Counted from the stretch's first letter, positions 8,602 through 19,002 are shown. The stretch is 64,000 nt of DNA from Enemella evansiae (GCA_017255395.1 JAFKDC010000005.1:147410-211409); one strand, 5' to 3'. The notes: generated from the letters alone by a model not told the origin. Numbers and translations are program-made.

Positions 8602-9534
8602 TCAGACCTTCAGATCCCCCGCGCCGCTGTCGATGTGCGGCGCCCAGAAGGCCACGCTTTCAGCGATCTGTTCGACCACCTGACGGTCGTTGGGCTCGCG
8701 CTCCTTGAAGCTGAGTTCGAGGCATATCTCGTTGTCCACCGCCCCGCCCTCGGCAAAGGCCTTCAGCAGCGGTTCCGGCTGGATCGCGCCCTTTTCATTG
8801 AACTGCGCGGTAAAGGGCCGGTGGCCGGACTTGTCCATCATCGACTGCTTGATGTGGATGATCGGGCTGACCTTGGGCACCGCCCGCGCCCATGCGTAGG
8901 GGTCGGTGTCGTCGGGATTGGACGAGGTCACGTCACCGTGGTCGATGTCGGCCATCATCCACATCGGTATGGCCATGTCAGCGGCACTCAGACGGTCCTG
9001 CAGCTTCATGCATTCCGCGATGGTCTCGCCGAACTCGCGGCCCACGCTCATCGGCTCCCAGTAGACGTACTGCAAACCGGCGTCCTTGGCGTGCTCGGCC
9101 ACCTCGGCCCAGCAGTCGATGGCGATCTGGATCAGCTCCTCGCGGCGGGCCGGGTCGTCGTAGTCCTTGTAGGTGAAGATCGCGAACTGCGTGCCCACCG
9201 AGACGCCGCCGAGGTCGGCGGTGATATCGGCGAAACTCTTGAACCAGTCCACGTAATAGCGCCGCACCTCGGCGTCCGGGTGGCCGAAGTGGTTGAGCCG
9301 CCCATAGGGCCCCGTCATGCCAGAGGTCACGCGCGCCCCGGTGCGCTGCAAGGCACGGTCCATCTGCCGGGTCAGGCGCCGGATCACCGGCGCGGGCCAC
9401 GAGGGGTTGATGAACTCATGCGTCAACTGAATGTCGCGGATGCGGATGTCGCGGGCGATGGCGTCGATCAGGTCGTCCGGATCGGCGTAGCGGTTCACCA
9501 GCGGGTTGGTGTTGAGCGAAAGCGTCAGAGCCAT
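8602..9534 (-). CDS. eryC: EryC, tetrulose-4-phosphate isomerase/racemase (sugar-phosphate isomerase/epimerase fold)
   Basis: Converts L-3-tetrulose 4-phosphate to L-erythrulose 1-phosphate in the Brucella pathway. The 310-residue protein is a TIM-barrel of the AP-endonuclease-2-like isomerase group. Visible segments include IRDIQLTHEFINPSW, YVYWEPMSVGREFG with a probable metal-ligand Glu, MADIDHGD with Asp-His ligands, and ICLELSFKERE near the C-terminus. The start ATG overlaps the eryB stop (ATGA). It comes third in the eryABCD order, which is the strongest reason for the specific name. The family also contains other ketose isomerases. Confidence 0.9.
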   Translation of the reverse strand: MALTLSLNTNPLVNRYADPDDLIDAIARDIRIRDIQLTHEFINPSWPAPVIRRLTRQMDRALQRTGARVTSGMTGPYGRLNHFGHPDAEVRRYYVDWFKSFADITADLGGVSVGTQFAIFTYKDYDDPARREELIQIAIDCWAEVAEHAKDAGLQYVYWEPMSVGREFGETIAECMKLQDRLSAADMAIPMWMMADIDHGDVTSSNPDDTDPYAWARAVPKVSPIIHIKQSMMDKSGHRPFTAQFNEKGAIQPEPLLKAFAEGGAVDNEICLELSFKEREPNDRQVVEQIAESVAFWAPHIDSGAGDLKV

Positions 9535-11042
9535 CACGCCGCCTCCGCCCTTGTGTCGAACCAGTCGATGAAGGCGCGCTGCTGGTCCTCGGTCAGGTGC
9601 AGCCGGTGCTTGGTGCGGCGCCAGAGGATGTCCTCGGCGGTCTGCGCCCATTCGTGATCCACCAGATAGCGCACCTCGGCCTCGTAAAGCTGCCCGCCGA
9701 AGTGGCGGCCCAGCCCGTCCAGCGCGGTTGCCTCGCCCGCGATCTGCCGCACGCGGCTGCCGTAGCAGCGCCCGTAATGGCGGCGCAACTCGCGCGGCAT
9801 CCAGGGGTAGTCGCGCTTCATCGTGTTGCGGAACTGCTCGTAATCGGCGTTTTCGAGGTCGCCGCCCGGCAGCGGCGCGTCCTCTGTCCAGTCCTTGCCC
9901 ATCTGCGGGAAGAAGCGGTCCAGCTTGTGCATCCCCCGCTCTGCCAGCTCGCGGAAAGTGGTGATCTTGCCGCCGAAGATGTTCAGCAGCGGCGCGCCGC
10001 CGGTCTCGTCCACGTCGAAGACATAGTCCCGCGTCACCGCCGAAGGGTTGCCCTGCCCGTCGTCGAAGAGGGGACGCACGCCCGAGAAGGTGGTTTCCAC
10101 GTCCTCGCGGGTCAGCTCTTCCTTGAAGTAGCGATTCACGGCGTCCAGCAGGTACTGGATTTCGCTCTCATCCGCGGTCACGTCCTCGGCGCGGCCTTCA
10201 TAGGCAATGTCGGTGGTGCCGATCAGCGCCTTGTCCCGCTCGTATGGGTTGATGAAGATCACCCGCTTGTCGTGGTTCTGGACGAGGTAGGCGTTCTCGC
10301 CCTTCCAGAACTTCGGCACGATGATGTGGCTGCCCTTGACCAGCCGCACGTTGCGCGCGCTGTTCGAGCCCGCCACGCGGGTCACCACATCCGTCACCCA
10401 CGGCCCGGCGGCGTTGACCAGAACCTTGGCCTGGAACTCCTGCGTCTCGCCGGTGACAGAGTTGCGCGTGGTGACGTGCCAGACACCGTCCTCGCGCCGT
10501 GCCGAGACGCAGGGCGAGCGTGTCAGCACCGTGGCGCCGCGCTCTGCCGCGTCGACGGCATTCAGGATCACGAGGCGGGCGTCGTCGACCCAGCAGTCGG
10601 AATACTCGAAGCCCTTGGTGTACTGGTCCTTGATCGCCGCGCCCTCGGGGTCGCGCTTCAGGTCCAGCGTTCGGGTGCCGGGCAGCTTCTTGCGGCCGCC
10701 GAGGTGGTCGTAGAGGAACAACCCAAGCCGCACCAGCCACGCGGGCCGGTCCTGCGGGCTGTGCGGCAGGACAAAGCGCATCGGCCAGATGATGTGCGGG
10801 GCGTTCTTCATCAGCACTTCGCGCTCGATCAGCGCCTCGCGGACCAGCCGGAACTCGTAGTATTCGAGGTAGCGCAACCCGCCGTGCACCAGCTTGCCGG
10901 ACCGGGACGAGGTGCCCTCGGCGAGGTCGTCCTTTTCGGCCAGCACGACCGACAGGCCCCGCCCCGCCGCGTCGCGCGCGATGCCCGCGCCGTTGATGCC
11001 GCCGCCGATGACGAAGAGATCGACCTTGGGGATATCCGTCAT
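9534..11042 (-). CDS. eryB: EryB, erythritol-phosphate dehydrogenase (FAD-dependent, GlpD family)
   Basis: Oxidises L-erythritol 4-phosphate to L-3-tetrulose 4-phosphate, with electrons going to the membrane quinone pool. The 502-residue protein has the GlpD fold. It shows the FAD-binding VDLFVIGGGINGAGIARDAA at the N-terminus, EKDDLAEGTSSRSGKLVHGG, VNAAGPWVTDV, IGTTDIAYEG and FGGKITTFRELAE. The ATG at 11042 overlaps the eryA stop (ATGA); a much longer open frame upstream is antiphase to eryA and is not real. It lies between the kinase and EryC exactly as in Brucella and rhizobial ery operons. A generic glycerol-3-phosphate dehydrogenase is the alternative, less likely in this context. Confidence 0.92.
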   Translation of the reverse strand: MTDIPKVDLFVIGGGINGAGIARDAAGRGLSVVLAEKDDLAEGTSSRSGKLVHGGLRYLEYYEFRLVREALIEREVLMKNAPHIIWPMRFVLPHSPQDRPAWLVRLGLFLYDHLGGRKKLPGTRTLDLKRDPEGAAIKDQYTKGFEYSDCWVDDARLVILNAVDAAERGATVLTRSPCVSARREDGVWHVTTRNSVTGETQEFQAKVLVNAAGPWVTDVVTRVAGSNSARNVRLVKGSHIIVPKFWKGENAYLVQNHDKRVIFINPYERDKALIGTTDIAYEGRAEDVTADESEIQYLLDAVNRYFKEELTREDVETTFSGVRPLFDDGQGNPSAVTRDYVFDVDETGGAPLLNIFGGKITTFRELAERGMHKLDRFFPQMGKDWTEDAPLPGGDLENADYEQFRNTMKRDYPWMPRELRRHYGRCYGSRVRQIAGEATALDGLGRHFGGQLYEAEVRYLVDHEWAQTAEDILWRRTKHRLHLTEDQQRAFIDWFDTRAEAA

Positions 11043-12613
11043 GTGTTTGCTCCTTCCGTGCCGCGCGCGGCGGCGAGCCCGTCCCAGACGGGCGCCAGCG
11101 CGCTGCGCGATGCTGCGTATGAGGTGAAAAGTCGGTCGTAGAGGGGGACAAGCGCCGGGTCCGGCTGTTCTGGCTGGCCCAGAAGCGGCGTGACCCAGTC
11201 GGCGACGCAGGCATCCATGTCGCCATAGGCGCCGATCGCCACGGCGGCCATCATGGCGCAGCCCGCCGCGCCCGCCTCTTCGCGGGCCGAGACGCGCACG
11301 GGCGTGTGCAGCGAGGCCGCCAGCACGCGGCGCAGCGCGGCAGAGCGGGCGGCCCCGCCCGTCAGGCGCAGTTCGGCGGGCATCTCGCCCATTGCGGCGT
11401 AGCAGTCGCGGGCGGCCATCCCTAGCCCCTCGATCACCGCGCGGATCACGTCGGCAAAGCGGTGACCGGCGTTCAGGCCCACAAGGCTGGCGCGGGCATC
11501 GGCGTTGACGAAGGGCCCCCGCTCTCCGGCCTCGGAGATGTAGGGGTGGTAGACCAGCGCGCCGGGCTTCGACTTCAGCATCCATGTGTCGATATGGGCG
11601 ACGAGGTCGGCGTGCGACGGCTCTGGCCCGAATTCCGCCATCAGGTCGGCGGCGAGCGCCAGGGCCCAGTCGATGTTGAGCGTGGCGGCCATATTGGTCT
11701 GGACCTGCGTAACGAGGCCGGGAACCGGCAGGCAGATGACGTAGCCGGTGCCCTCGGCGTTCAGGTGGACACCGTCCGAACTCACGGCCCGCATGTGCAC
11801 GCCGGTGGACCCCACGGTCGAGCAGGCCGCGCCCACATCGCCGGTGTGCACGCCCGCGCCCAGCGCCGTCATGACCATGTCGACGTAGCCCAGCGAGACC
11901 GGCGTGCCTGCGCGCAGTCCCGTCAAAGCGGCGGCCTCGGCGCTGAGGGGATGCGTGACCTGCGTGCCGTCGAGGATCTCGGGCAGCAGGGCGCGGCGCG
12001 CGGTCAGGCCCAGCGCCTCGATCACCGTGTCGCTGTACTGGCGCGTGCGGAAGTCGCCGAAGGTGAACGACGCCTCCGAGGGGTCGGTCGCCCGCACCCC
12101 GGTCAGCCGCAGGTACAGCCAGTCCTTGCAATGCAGCGCCACCTCTGCCGCGTCCAGCAAAGCCGGGCAGCTGCGGTGCATATGCGCCATCTGCGCGCCC
12201 TGCTGGCAGGTGTTCAGCCCGGTGCCCGTCGCCTCGAACCGGGCGCGGTTCATCGGCCCGGCCGCCAGCGCCTTCACCGTCGGCGCGGCGCGCGCATCCA
12301 GCCAGAGCCACGCGTCGGTCACGGGCGCATCCTCGCGCCCCACCAGCCAGGTGCCGTCACCCTGCCCGGTCAGCGCCACGGCGGCGCAGCGCGCGGCGAG
12401 GTTCGGGACCTTGTCGCCGAGGCCGCGCAGAGCCTCGGCGCAATCGGCCCATGTGCGGGTCAGGGATTGCGTCGCGGCGCCGTCGCCGCCCGTCGTATAG
12501 GTGTTGCGCACGGCAGAGGCGGCGATCTGGCGACCGCCCAGCGTGAAGGCCACCGCCTTGATGACCGAGGTCCCCGCGTCGATGCCCACGATCAGGTCGG
12601 ACGAATCGCTCAT
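11039..12613 (-). CDS. eryA: EryA, erythritol kinase (FGGY family)
   Basis: Phosphorylates erythritol to L-erythritol 4-phosphate, the first step of the pathway. The 524-residue FGGY kinase shows IVGIDAGTSVIKAVAFTLGG at the N-terminus, ALTGQGDGTWLV, the substrate-domain ALHCKDWLYLRLTGVRATD, and the C-terminal adenosine motif LRLTGGAARSAALRRVLA. It is the first gene of eryABCD; the promoter must lie in the 400-bp divergent region shared with the transporter operon. Its 3′ end overlaps eryB. The assignment relies on gene order plus the family and is firmer than that for the second kinase at 1378–2895. Confidence 0.93.
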   Translation of the reverse strand: MSDSSDLIVGIDAGTSVIKAVAFTLGGRQIAASAVRNTYTTGGDGAATQSLTRTWADCAEALRGLGDKVPNLAARCAAVALTGQGDGTWLVGREDAPVTDAWLWLDARAAPTVKALAAGPMNRARFEATGTGLNTCQQGAQMAHMHRSCPALLDAAEVALHCKDWLYLRLTGVRATDPSEASFTFGDFRTRQYSDTVIEALGLTARRALLPEILDGTQVTHPLSAEAAALTGLRAGTPVSLGYVDMVMTALGAGVHTGDVGAACSTVGSTGVHMRAVSSDGVHLNAEGTGYVICLPVPGLVTQVQTNMAATLNIDWALALAADLMAEFGPEPSHADLVAHIDTWMLKSKPGALVYHPYISEAGERGPFVNADARASLVGLNAGHRFADVIRAVIEGLGMAARDCYAAMGEMPAELRLTGGAARSAALRRVLAASLHTPVRVSAREEAGAAGCAMMAAVAIGAYGDMDACVADWVTPLLGQPEQPDPALVPLYDRLFTSYAASRSALAPVWDGLAAARGTEGANT

Positions 12614-13013
12614 CCCCTGCCCTCTCGCGCAAATCCCACCATGTCCGCCACGGCTTTCCTCCCTCTGTCATCTGGTCGCCGCCCCCGCTGCGGGCGGTCA
12701 CCCGGTCGGTTTCACCTATGCCCGCAAAGCAGGCATGACCCCCGTTTTCCCGCCCAAGGCTTAGCACGAAATTTTACCAGCGCATGAATTTTTTTGCAGA
12801 CATAGTAATTTTTTTCAATTACGGTCCTGTCAATCCGCCGCACCCAGGGTGACCCGAACGGGGACCGACACCGGGAATTGAGGAGTTTCGGGGCTGGCGG
12901 AGAGGGAGGATTTCATGCGTGCACCCAAGGGGTTGCCGGCCTCTCGTTCGACATGAACCAAGCACCCCGGGAACGGGGCGCACCCCGACACTGGGTTGAG
13001 GAGGCATCACGTC
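12614..13013. promoter_or_regulatory. 400-bp divergent control region between eryA and the transporter operon
   Basis: This gene-free stretch must hold the promoters for eryABCD (leftward) and DUF2291–eryEFG (rightward). Its middle is strikingly AT-rich for this genome. The run AATTTTTTT occurs at 12787–12795 and again at 12807–12815, a 20-bp period that suits a regulator binding one face of the helix. EryD or the DeoR-type protein are candidates. Downstream, at 12915–12956, a 13-codon open frame follows a good GAGGGAGGA, and a small hairpin of CCCCG/CGGGG lies near 12965–12978. No −35/−10 pair was assigned. Confidence 0.5.
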
Positions 13014-13663
13014 ATGGCCATGACCGGCACCACGGCAGCACGCGGCAAGGTCTCGCGCCGCAGCCTGATCCTTGGCGGGGGCGCGGCCCTCGTTCTCGTC
13101 GCCATCGCGCTCGACACCACCGTGGTCCGCGTCGGGTCGGAACAGGACCTGCGCCAGCAGGCCTTCGATCCCGACCGCTTCGGCGTGGCGGAATTCCCCC
13201 GCATCCGCGATGCCATCGTGGAACGCGCCGCCGAGGCGCCCGAACTGGTGACCAAGCTGGCCGCCGACAAGGCGGGCGCGGTGGCCGATCACGGCATTCA
13301 GGCGGGCGCCTTCCCGGTGATGGCGGTGACCTTCAGCGGCACCGCGGGCGAAGGCAAATCCGGTATCTTCACCATCGACGTGCCCGACCTGCCGGACGGC
13401 CAGACCGTCCGCGTGCAGACCGGCCCCGCGATCAACGGCACCGAGCTGCGCGACTATCCCGGCGATATCGTCTTTGGCGACTTCACCAACCAGATCGAGT
13501 TTCAGGACGCGGGCGCCGGTCTGAACCGCGCCATGTCCGCAGAGGTCCTGTCGGATCTCGACCGCGACAGCCTGACCGGCAAGACCGTCACCGTCACCGG
13601 CGCCTTCACCATGATCAACCCGAAAAGCTGGCTGGTGACGCCCGTCCGCCTCGAGGTCGCAGA

Positions 13664-13667
<4 letters not shown>
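13014..13667 (+). CDS. DUF2291 family protein, component of the ery transport operon
   Basis: The function is unknown. The family is commonly found next to ribose-type ABC transporters of ery loci. The 217-residue protein opens with an N-terminal segment that looks like a membrane anchor or signal (SLILGGGAALVLVAIALDTT), so it is probably periplasmic. Characteristic stretches include VVRVGSEQDLRQQAFDP, GYGD-like FGDFTNQIEFQDA and a C-terminal TVTGAFTMINPKSWLVTPVR. The start at 13014 is chosen because GAGGAGG lies 9 nt upstream. The stop overlaps the ATPase start (ATGA), so it is made together with the transporter; a role in assembly or substrate delivery is a guess. Confidence 0.85.
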
Positions 13668-15214
<1,547 letters not shown>

Positions 15215-15230
15215 GGGGAGGAACCCAAGA

Positions 15231-16277
15231 ATGACGGACACAACGACTTCCGCCGCCGGGCAAAGCCCCGCGAAGAAATCCGGTTTCAACCTGATGCACC
15301 TGCTGCTCGAGGGCCGCGCCTTCTTTGCGCTGATCGTGATCATCGTCACCTTCTCGCTGCTGTCGCCGAATTACGCGACCGTGTCGAACTTCCTGATCAT
15401 GGCGAACCACGTCGCGATCTTCGGCCTGCTGGCCATCGGCATGCTGCTGGTGATCCTGAACGGCGGCATCGACCTGTCGGTGGGCTCCGTCCTCGGGCTG
15501 ACGGGGGTCTTCGCGGGCTTCCTGATGCAGGGGGTGGAACTGGAGGCGGCGGGCGTGATCCTCTACCCGCCGGTCTGGGCCGTGGTGGTGCTGACGCTGG
15601 CGCTGGGGGCCTTCGTGGGCTTCTGCAACGGCATCCTCGTGGCCTTCTTCAAGGTGCCCGCCTTCGTCGCGACGCTGGGCTCGCTCTACGTGGCGCGCGG
15701 CGTGGCGCTGCTGATGACCAACGGCCTGACCTTCAACAACCTGTCGGGCGATCCCTCCTTCGGCAACACCGGCTTCGACTGGCTGGGCTTCAACCGCATC
15801 GCGGGCGTGCCCGTGGGCGTGATCATCCTTGCGCTGGTCGCCGTGGCCGCTGGCCTTCTGCTGTCGCGCACCGCCTTTGGCCGCTGGCTTTATTCCTCGG
15901 GCGGGAACGAGCGTGCGGCGGAACTGTCCGGCGTGCCGGTCAAGCGGGTGCAGATCATCGTCTACATGCTGTCGGGCATGTGCGCCGCCATCGCGGGCCT
16001 CGTCCTGTCGTCGCAGCTGACCTCTGCCGGTCCCACCGCGGGCACCACCTACGAACTGACCGCCATCGCCGCGGTCGTGGTCGGCGGCGCCAGCCTGATG
16101 GGCGGGCGCGGCACCGTGCGCGGCACGCTGCTGGGCGCCTTCGTCATCGGCTTCCTCTCGGACGGCCTCGTGATCATCGGCGTCTCGTCCTACTGGCAGA
16201 CCGTCTTTACCGGCGCGGTCATCGTGCTCGCCGTGATGCTGAACTCGATCCAGTACGGCGGCAAGAAGAAGACCTGA
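15231..16277 (+). CDS. eryF: EryF, sugar ABC transporter permease (RbsC family)
   Basis: Inner-membrane permease of 348 residues for ribose-type (CUT2) sugar import. Several hydrophobic segments are obvious, for example FFALIVIIVTFSLLSP and VLTLALGAFVGFCNGILVAF. It has the family stretches ILNGGIDLSVGSVLGLTG near residue 85, VPAFVATLGSLYVARG and RAAELSGVPVKRVQIIVYML. A late GGASLMGGRGTVRGTLLGA is also typical of this group. It lies between the ATPase and binding-protein genes. Erythritol specificity comes from the operon context alone. Confidence 0.92.
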   Translation: MTDTTTSAAGQSPAKKSGFNLMHLLLEGRAFFALIVIIVTFSLLSPNYATVSNFLIMANHVAIFGLLAIGMLLVILNGGIDLSVGSVLGLTGVFAGFLMQGVELEAAGVILYPPVWAVVVLTLALGAFVGFCNGILVAFFKVPAFVATLGSLYVARGVALLMTNGLTFNNLSGDPSFGNTGFDWLGFNRIAGVPVGVIILALVAVAAGLLLSRTAFGRWLYSSGGNERAAELSGVPVKRVQIIVYMLSGMCAAIAGLVLSSQLTSAGPTAGTTYELTAIAAVVVGGASLMGGRGTVRGTLLGAFVIGFLSDGLVIIGVSSYWQTVFTGAVIVLAVMLNSIQYGGKKKT

Positions 16278-16375
16278 CCGCCCCACCCCTTCCAGCGCCT
16301 TCAGGGGAGAGGAGCCCCGGCGCGGATAAACCGCCGCACAGTCGGCACCAAGACCAACCAACGGGAGACCACCAC

Positions 16376-17323
16376 ATGATGACCTTCACCAAACGCGCCC
16401 TGCTGGCCGCCGCTGCTTCGCTGCCCCTGATGGCGGGTTCGGCCTGGGCCGAGGGCCTGATCTCGATCATCGTCACCGACCCGGCGAACCCCTATTGGTT
16501 CACCGAGGGCGAGGTCGCCAAGGCCACCGCCGAGGAACTGGGCTACGAGGCCACCGTCGCCGCGCACAAGGGTGACACCAACACCGAATCGAACCTGATC
16601 GACGCCGCCATCACCAACGGCGCCAAGGCCATCATCCTCGACCCCGCCAACGCGGACGGCTCCGTCGGCGTGGTGCGCAAGGCCACCGACGCGGGCATCC
16701 CGGTCTTCCTCGTGAACGCCGAGATCAACGAATCCGGCATCGCCATCGCGCAGCTGGTGTCCAACAACGCACAGGGCGCGGCCATCGGTGCCGTCGCCTG
16801 GCAGGAGATGGTCGGCGACGAAGCCAAATACGTCGAGTTCTTCGGCAACCCTGCCGACAACAACGCCGCGACCCGCTCGAATGGCTACAACACCGTTCTG
16901 TCGCAGTACCCGACGCTGGAAAAGGTCGCGCAGGAAGTGGCCAACTGGGACCGCACCCAGGGCTACAACAAGATGCAGTCGATCATTCAGGCGAACCCGG
17001 AAATCGACGCCGTGATCTCGGGCAACGACGAAATGGCGCTGGGTGCCATCGCGGCGCTGAAAGAGGCCGGCAAGCTCGAAGGCACCATCGTCGGCGGTTT
17101 CGACGGCTCGCCGGACGCGGTCGACGCCATCAAGGCGGGTGAACTGGCCTATACCGTCCTTCAGCCGGTCGCCGTCTTCGCCGAAGAGGCCGTGCGTCAG
17201 GCCGACTACTACATCAAGAACGGCGAGCCGATGGTCGAGCAGGAAAAGCAGCTCTTCGACTGCGCCCTGATCACCGCTGACAATGTCGACAAGTACACCG
17301 CGCCCTTCGTTCTGTCCGAGTGA
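16376..17323 (+). CDS. eryG: EryG, periplasmic sugar-binding protein of the erythritol transporter
   Basis: Type I periplasmic binding protein (ribose/galactose-binding fold) of 315 residues that delivers substrate to EryEF. A Sec signal peptide is visible at the N-terminus (LLAAAASLPLMAGSAWA, cleavage after the last Ala). Mature segments include IIVTDPANPYWFTEGEVAKA, NGAKAIILDPANADGS, ISGNDEMALGAIAALKEAG and VGGFDGSPDAVDAIKAG. The start is the first of two adjacent ATGs, with GGGAG about 8 nt upstream. It is the last gene of the operon and is followed by a hairpin terminator. The ligand is inferred as erythritol. Confidence 0.92.
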   Translation: MMTFTKRALLAAAASLPLMAGSAWAEGLISIIVTDPANPYWFTEGEVAKATAEELGYEATVAAHKGDTNTESNLIDAAITNGAKAIILDPANADGSVGVVRKATDAGIPVFLVNAEINESGIAIAQLVSNNAQGAAIGAVAWQEMVGDEAKYVEFFGNPADNNAATRSNGYNTVLSQYPTLEKVAQEVANWDRTQGYNKMQSIIQANPEIDAVISGNDEMALGAIAALKEAGKLEGTIVGGFDGSPDAVDAIKAGELAYTVLQPVAVFAEEAVRQADYYIKNGEPMVEQEKQLFDCALITADNVDKYTAPFVLSE

Positions 17324-17346
17324 TCCGATCAATGTAACGAGTATCC

Positions 17347-17377
17347 CAGGCGTCCCTTCGGGGGCGCCTGTTGCGTT
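17347..17377 (+). terminator. Hairpin terminator after eryG
   Basis: A stem of CAGGCG/CGCCTG, extended by partly paired CCC/GGG around a TTC loop, is followed by TTGCGTTT. It lies 23 bp past the eryG stop and separates the transporter operon from the tungstate genes. Confidence 0.55.
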
Positions 17378-17398
17378 TCAGGCCCGGCGCCTATCAAC

Positions 17399-17426
17399 TG
17401 CATATCTGCGCATTTTAATGCATTCT
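17399..17426. promoter_or_regulatory. AT-rich inverted-repeat site upstream of the tungstate operon
   Basis: The stretch holds TGCAT, then TGCGCAT and ATGCAT around a TTTA spacer (GCAT-TTTA-ATGC at 17410–17421). It lies about 135 bp before tupB in a locally AT-rich pocket. It is a possible operator for the HTH–binding-protein regulator encoded downstream, based on position and symmetry only. Confidence 0.3.
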
Positions 17427-17558
17427 TTACCACCACGCAGGACAGGACGCCACGCCTCGTCAGGCGCCAGGCGTCATCTGTGGACAAACTTTCGCTTGCG
17501 AAGGGCCTTTCGCGACCCGTACCCTAAGGCTTAGCGCCGGGAGGAGTGACGGGAAATC

Positions 17559-18269
17559 ATGCAGGATTTCGGAGAGGCATTTTCTCTGGCCTTGGGGCTG
17601 GTGGTCTCGCCTTCGGGCGACCTTGCCGAAATCGTCGCCCTGTCGCTGCGCGTCAGCCTGTCCGCCACCCTGATCGCCTGCCTGATCGGCCTGCCGCTGG
17701 GCGCGCTGCTGGCCATCGCGCGGTTTCGCGGGCGCGGCGCGGCGCTGGTGCTGCTGAACGCGCTGATGGGCCTGCCGCCGGTGGTCGTGGGCCTGATCGT
17801 CTACCTGCAATTGTCGCGCGCGGGGCCTTTGGGCTTTCTCGGGCTGCTCTACACGCCGACGGCGATGATCATCGCCCAGACGATCCTGATCACGCCCATC
17901 GTCGCCGCCCTGTCGCGGCAGATCCTCGAAGACATGAACGCCGAATACGCCGAGCATTTCCGCTCGCTCTGCCTGACGCGGCTGCAACGGGTGCAGGCGC
18001 TGCTGTGGGACGCGCGGACGGCGCTGGCAACCGTGGCGCTGGCGGGCTTCGGGCGCGCGGTGGCAGAGGTCGGCGCGGTGATGATCGTCGGCGGCAATAT
18101 CGACCACCTGACCCGCGTCATGACCACCGCCATCGCGCTGGAGACCTCGAAGGGCGAACTGGCGCTGGCCATGGCGCTGGGGATCATCCTCATGGCCCTG
18201 GCCCTTGGCGTGAACGCGCTGGTGCAGGGGCTGCGGATCTCCGCCGAAAGGCAGGAAGCCCATGCGTGA
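17559..18269 (+). CDS. tupB: TupB, tungstate ABC transporter permease
   Basis: Inner-membrane permease of 236 residues that moves tungstate inward with TupC and TupA. Hydrophobic segments such as VSLSATLIACLIGLPLGALL, VLLNALMGLPPVVVGLIVYL and a late ALGIILMALALGVNALV are clear. The cytoplasmic coupling loop sits around SLCLTRLQRVQALLWDARTA. The GFGRAVAEVGAVMIVGGNI segment is typical of TupB/ModB-like permeases. GGGAGGAGTGACGG lies ahead of the ATG. The gene overlaps tupC by 8 bp. Specificity for tungstate over molybdate is taken from the TupA neighbour; the formate dehydrogenase nearby is a likely consumer. Confidence 0.9.
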   Translation: MQDFGEAFSLALGLVVSPSGDLAEIVALSLRVSLSATLIACLIGLPLGALLAIARFRGRGAALVLLNALMGLPPVVVGLIVYLQLSRAGPLGFLGLLYTPTAMIIAQTILITPIVAALSRQILEDMNAEYAEHFRSLCLTRLQRVQALLWDARTALATVALAGFGRAVAEVGAVMIVGGNIDHLTRVMTTAIALETSKGELALAMALGIILMALALGVNALVQGLRISAERQEAHA

Positions 18270-19002
18270 TCTCTTGGCACCCGAGGCCCTGCTCGACACG
18301 TCGACCGGCATGGCGCTGCGCCTCTCGGGCGTCCGGCTGATCCTTGGCGGGCGGGCGGTGCTGGACGGCGTCGACCTTGCCCTGCCCGGGCAGGGCGTGA
18401 CCGCCGTCATGGGCCCGAACGGCGCCGGCAAAAGCCAGTTGCTGAAGCTGGCCCACGGGCTGACCATGCCCACCTCGGGCACCGCGACATGGAACGGCCA
18501 GCCCGCCGCGACGATGACGGCCTCGCAGGCGCTGGTGTTCCAGAAACCCGTGCTGCTGCGCCGCTCGGTCGCCGCCAACCTCGACTTCGTGTTGAAATCC
18601 CGCCGCAAGGACCGCACGCTGGCGCCGGGGTTGCTGGCCCATGTCGGCCTTGCCGACAAGGCCTGCCAGCCCGCCCGGGCGCTGTCCGGCGGCGAGGCGC
18701 AGCGCCTTGCCATGGCCCGCGCGCTGGCACTGGACCCGAAGGTGCTGCTTCTGGACGAACCCACCGCCAGCCTCGACCCGGCCTCGGTCCTCGCGATCGA
18801 GCATATCACGCTTCAGGCCCGCGACCACGGGGTGAAGGTGATCCTCGTGACGCATGACATCGGGCAGGCCCGGCGCCTGGCCGACGACGTGATCTTCCTG
18901 AACCGGGGGCGCGTCACCGAACATTCCCCGGCAGAGACCTTCTTTACCGCGCCCCGCAGCGCCGAGGCCAAGGATTTCCTGAACGGCAGGCTGATCGTCT
19001 GA
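18262..19002 (+). CDS. tupC: TupC, tungstate ABC transporter ATPase
   Basis: ATP-binding subunit of 246 residues. Walker A reads MGPNGAGKSQLLKLAHG, the ABC signature is ALSGGEAQRLAMARAL, and Walker B is VLLLDEPTASLDP, followed by the switch His in VTHDIGQARRLA. No TOBE sensor domain follows, unlike ModC at 40049–41122, which fits TupC. It overlaps tupB by 8 bp and is followed 36 bp later by the binding-protein gene. Confidence 0.9.
   Translation: MRDLLAPEALLDTSTGMALRLSGVRLILGGRAVLDGVDLALPGQGVTAVMGPNGAGKSQLLKLAHGLTMPTSGTATWNGQPAATMTASQALVFQKPVLLRRSVAANLDFVLKSRRKDRTLAPGLLAHVGLADKACQPARALSGGEAQRLAMARALALDPKVLLLDEPTASLDPASVLAIEHITLQARDHGVKVILVTHDIGQARRLADDVIFLNRGRVTEHSPAETFFTAPRSAEAKDFLNGRLIV

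Noticed and set aside
9534..12311. 925-codon frame read as one large eryB fusion
   Set aside because: The upstream half lies out of frame within eryA; the true eryB starts at 11042 with an ATGA overlap.
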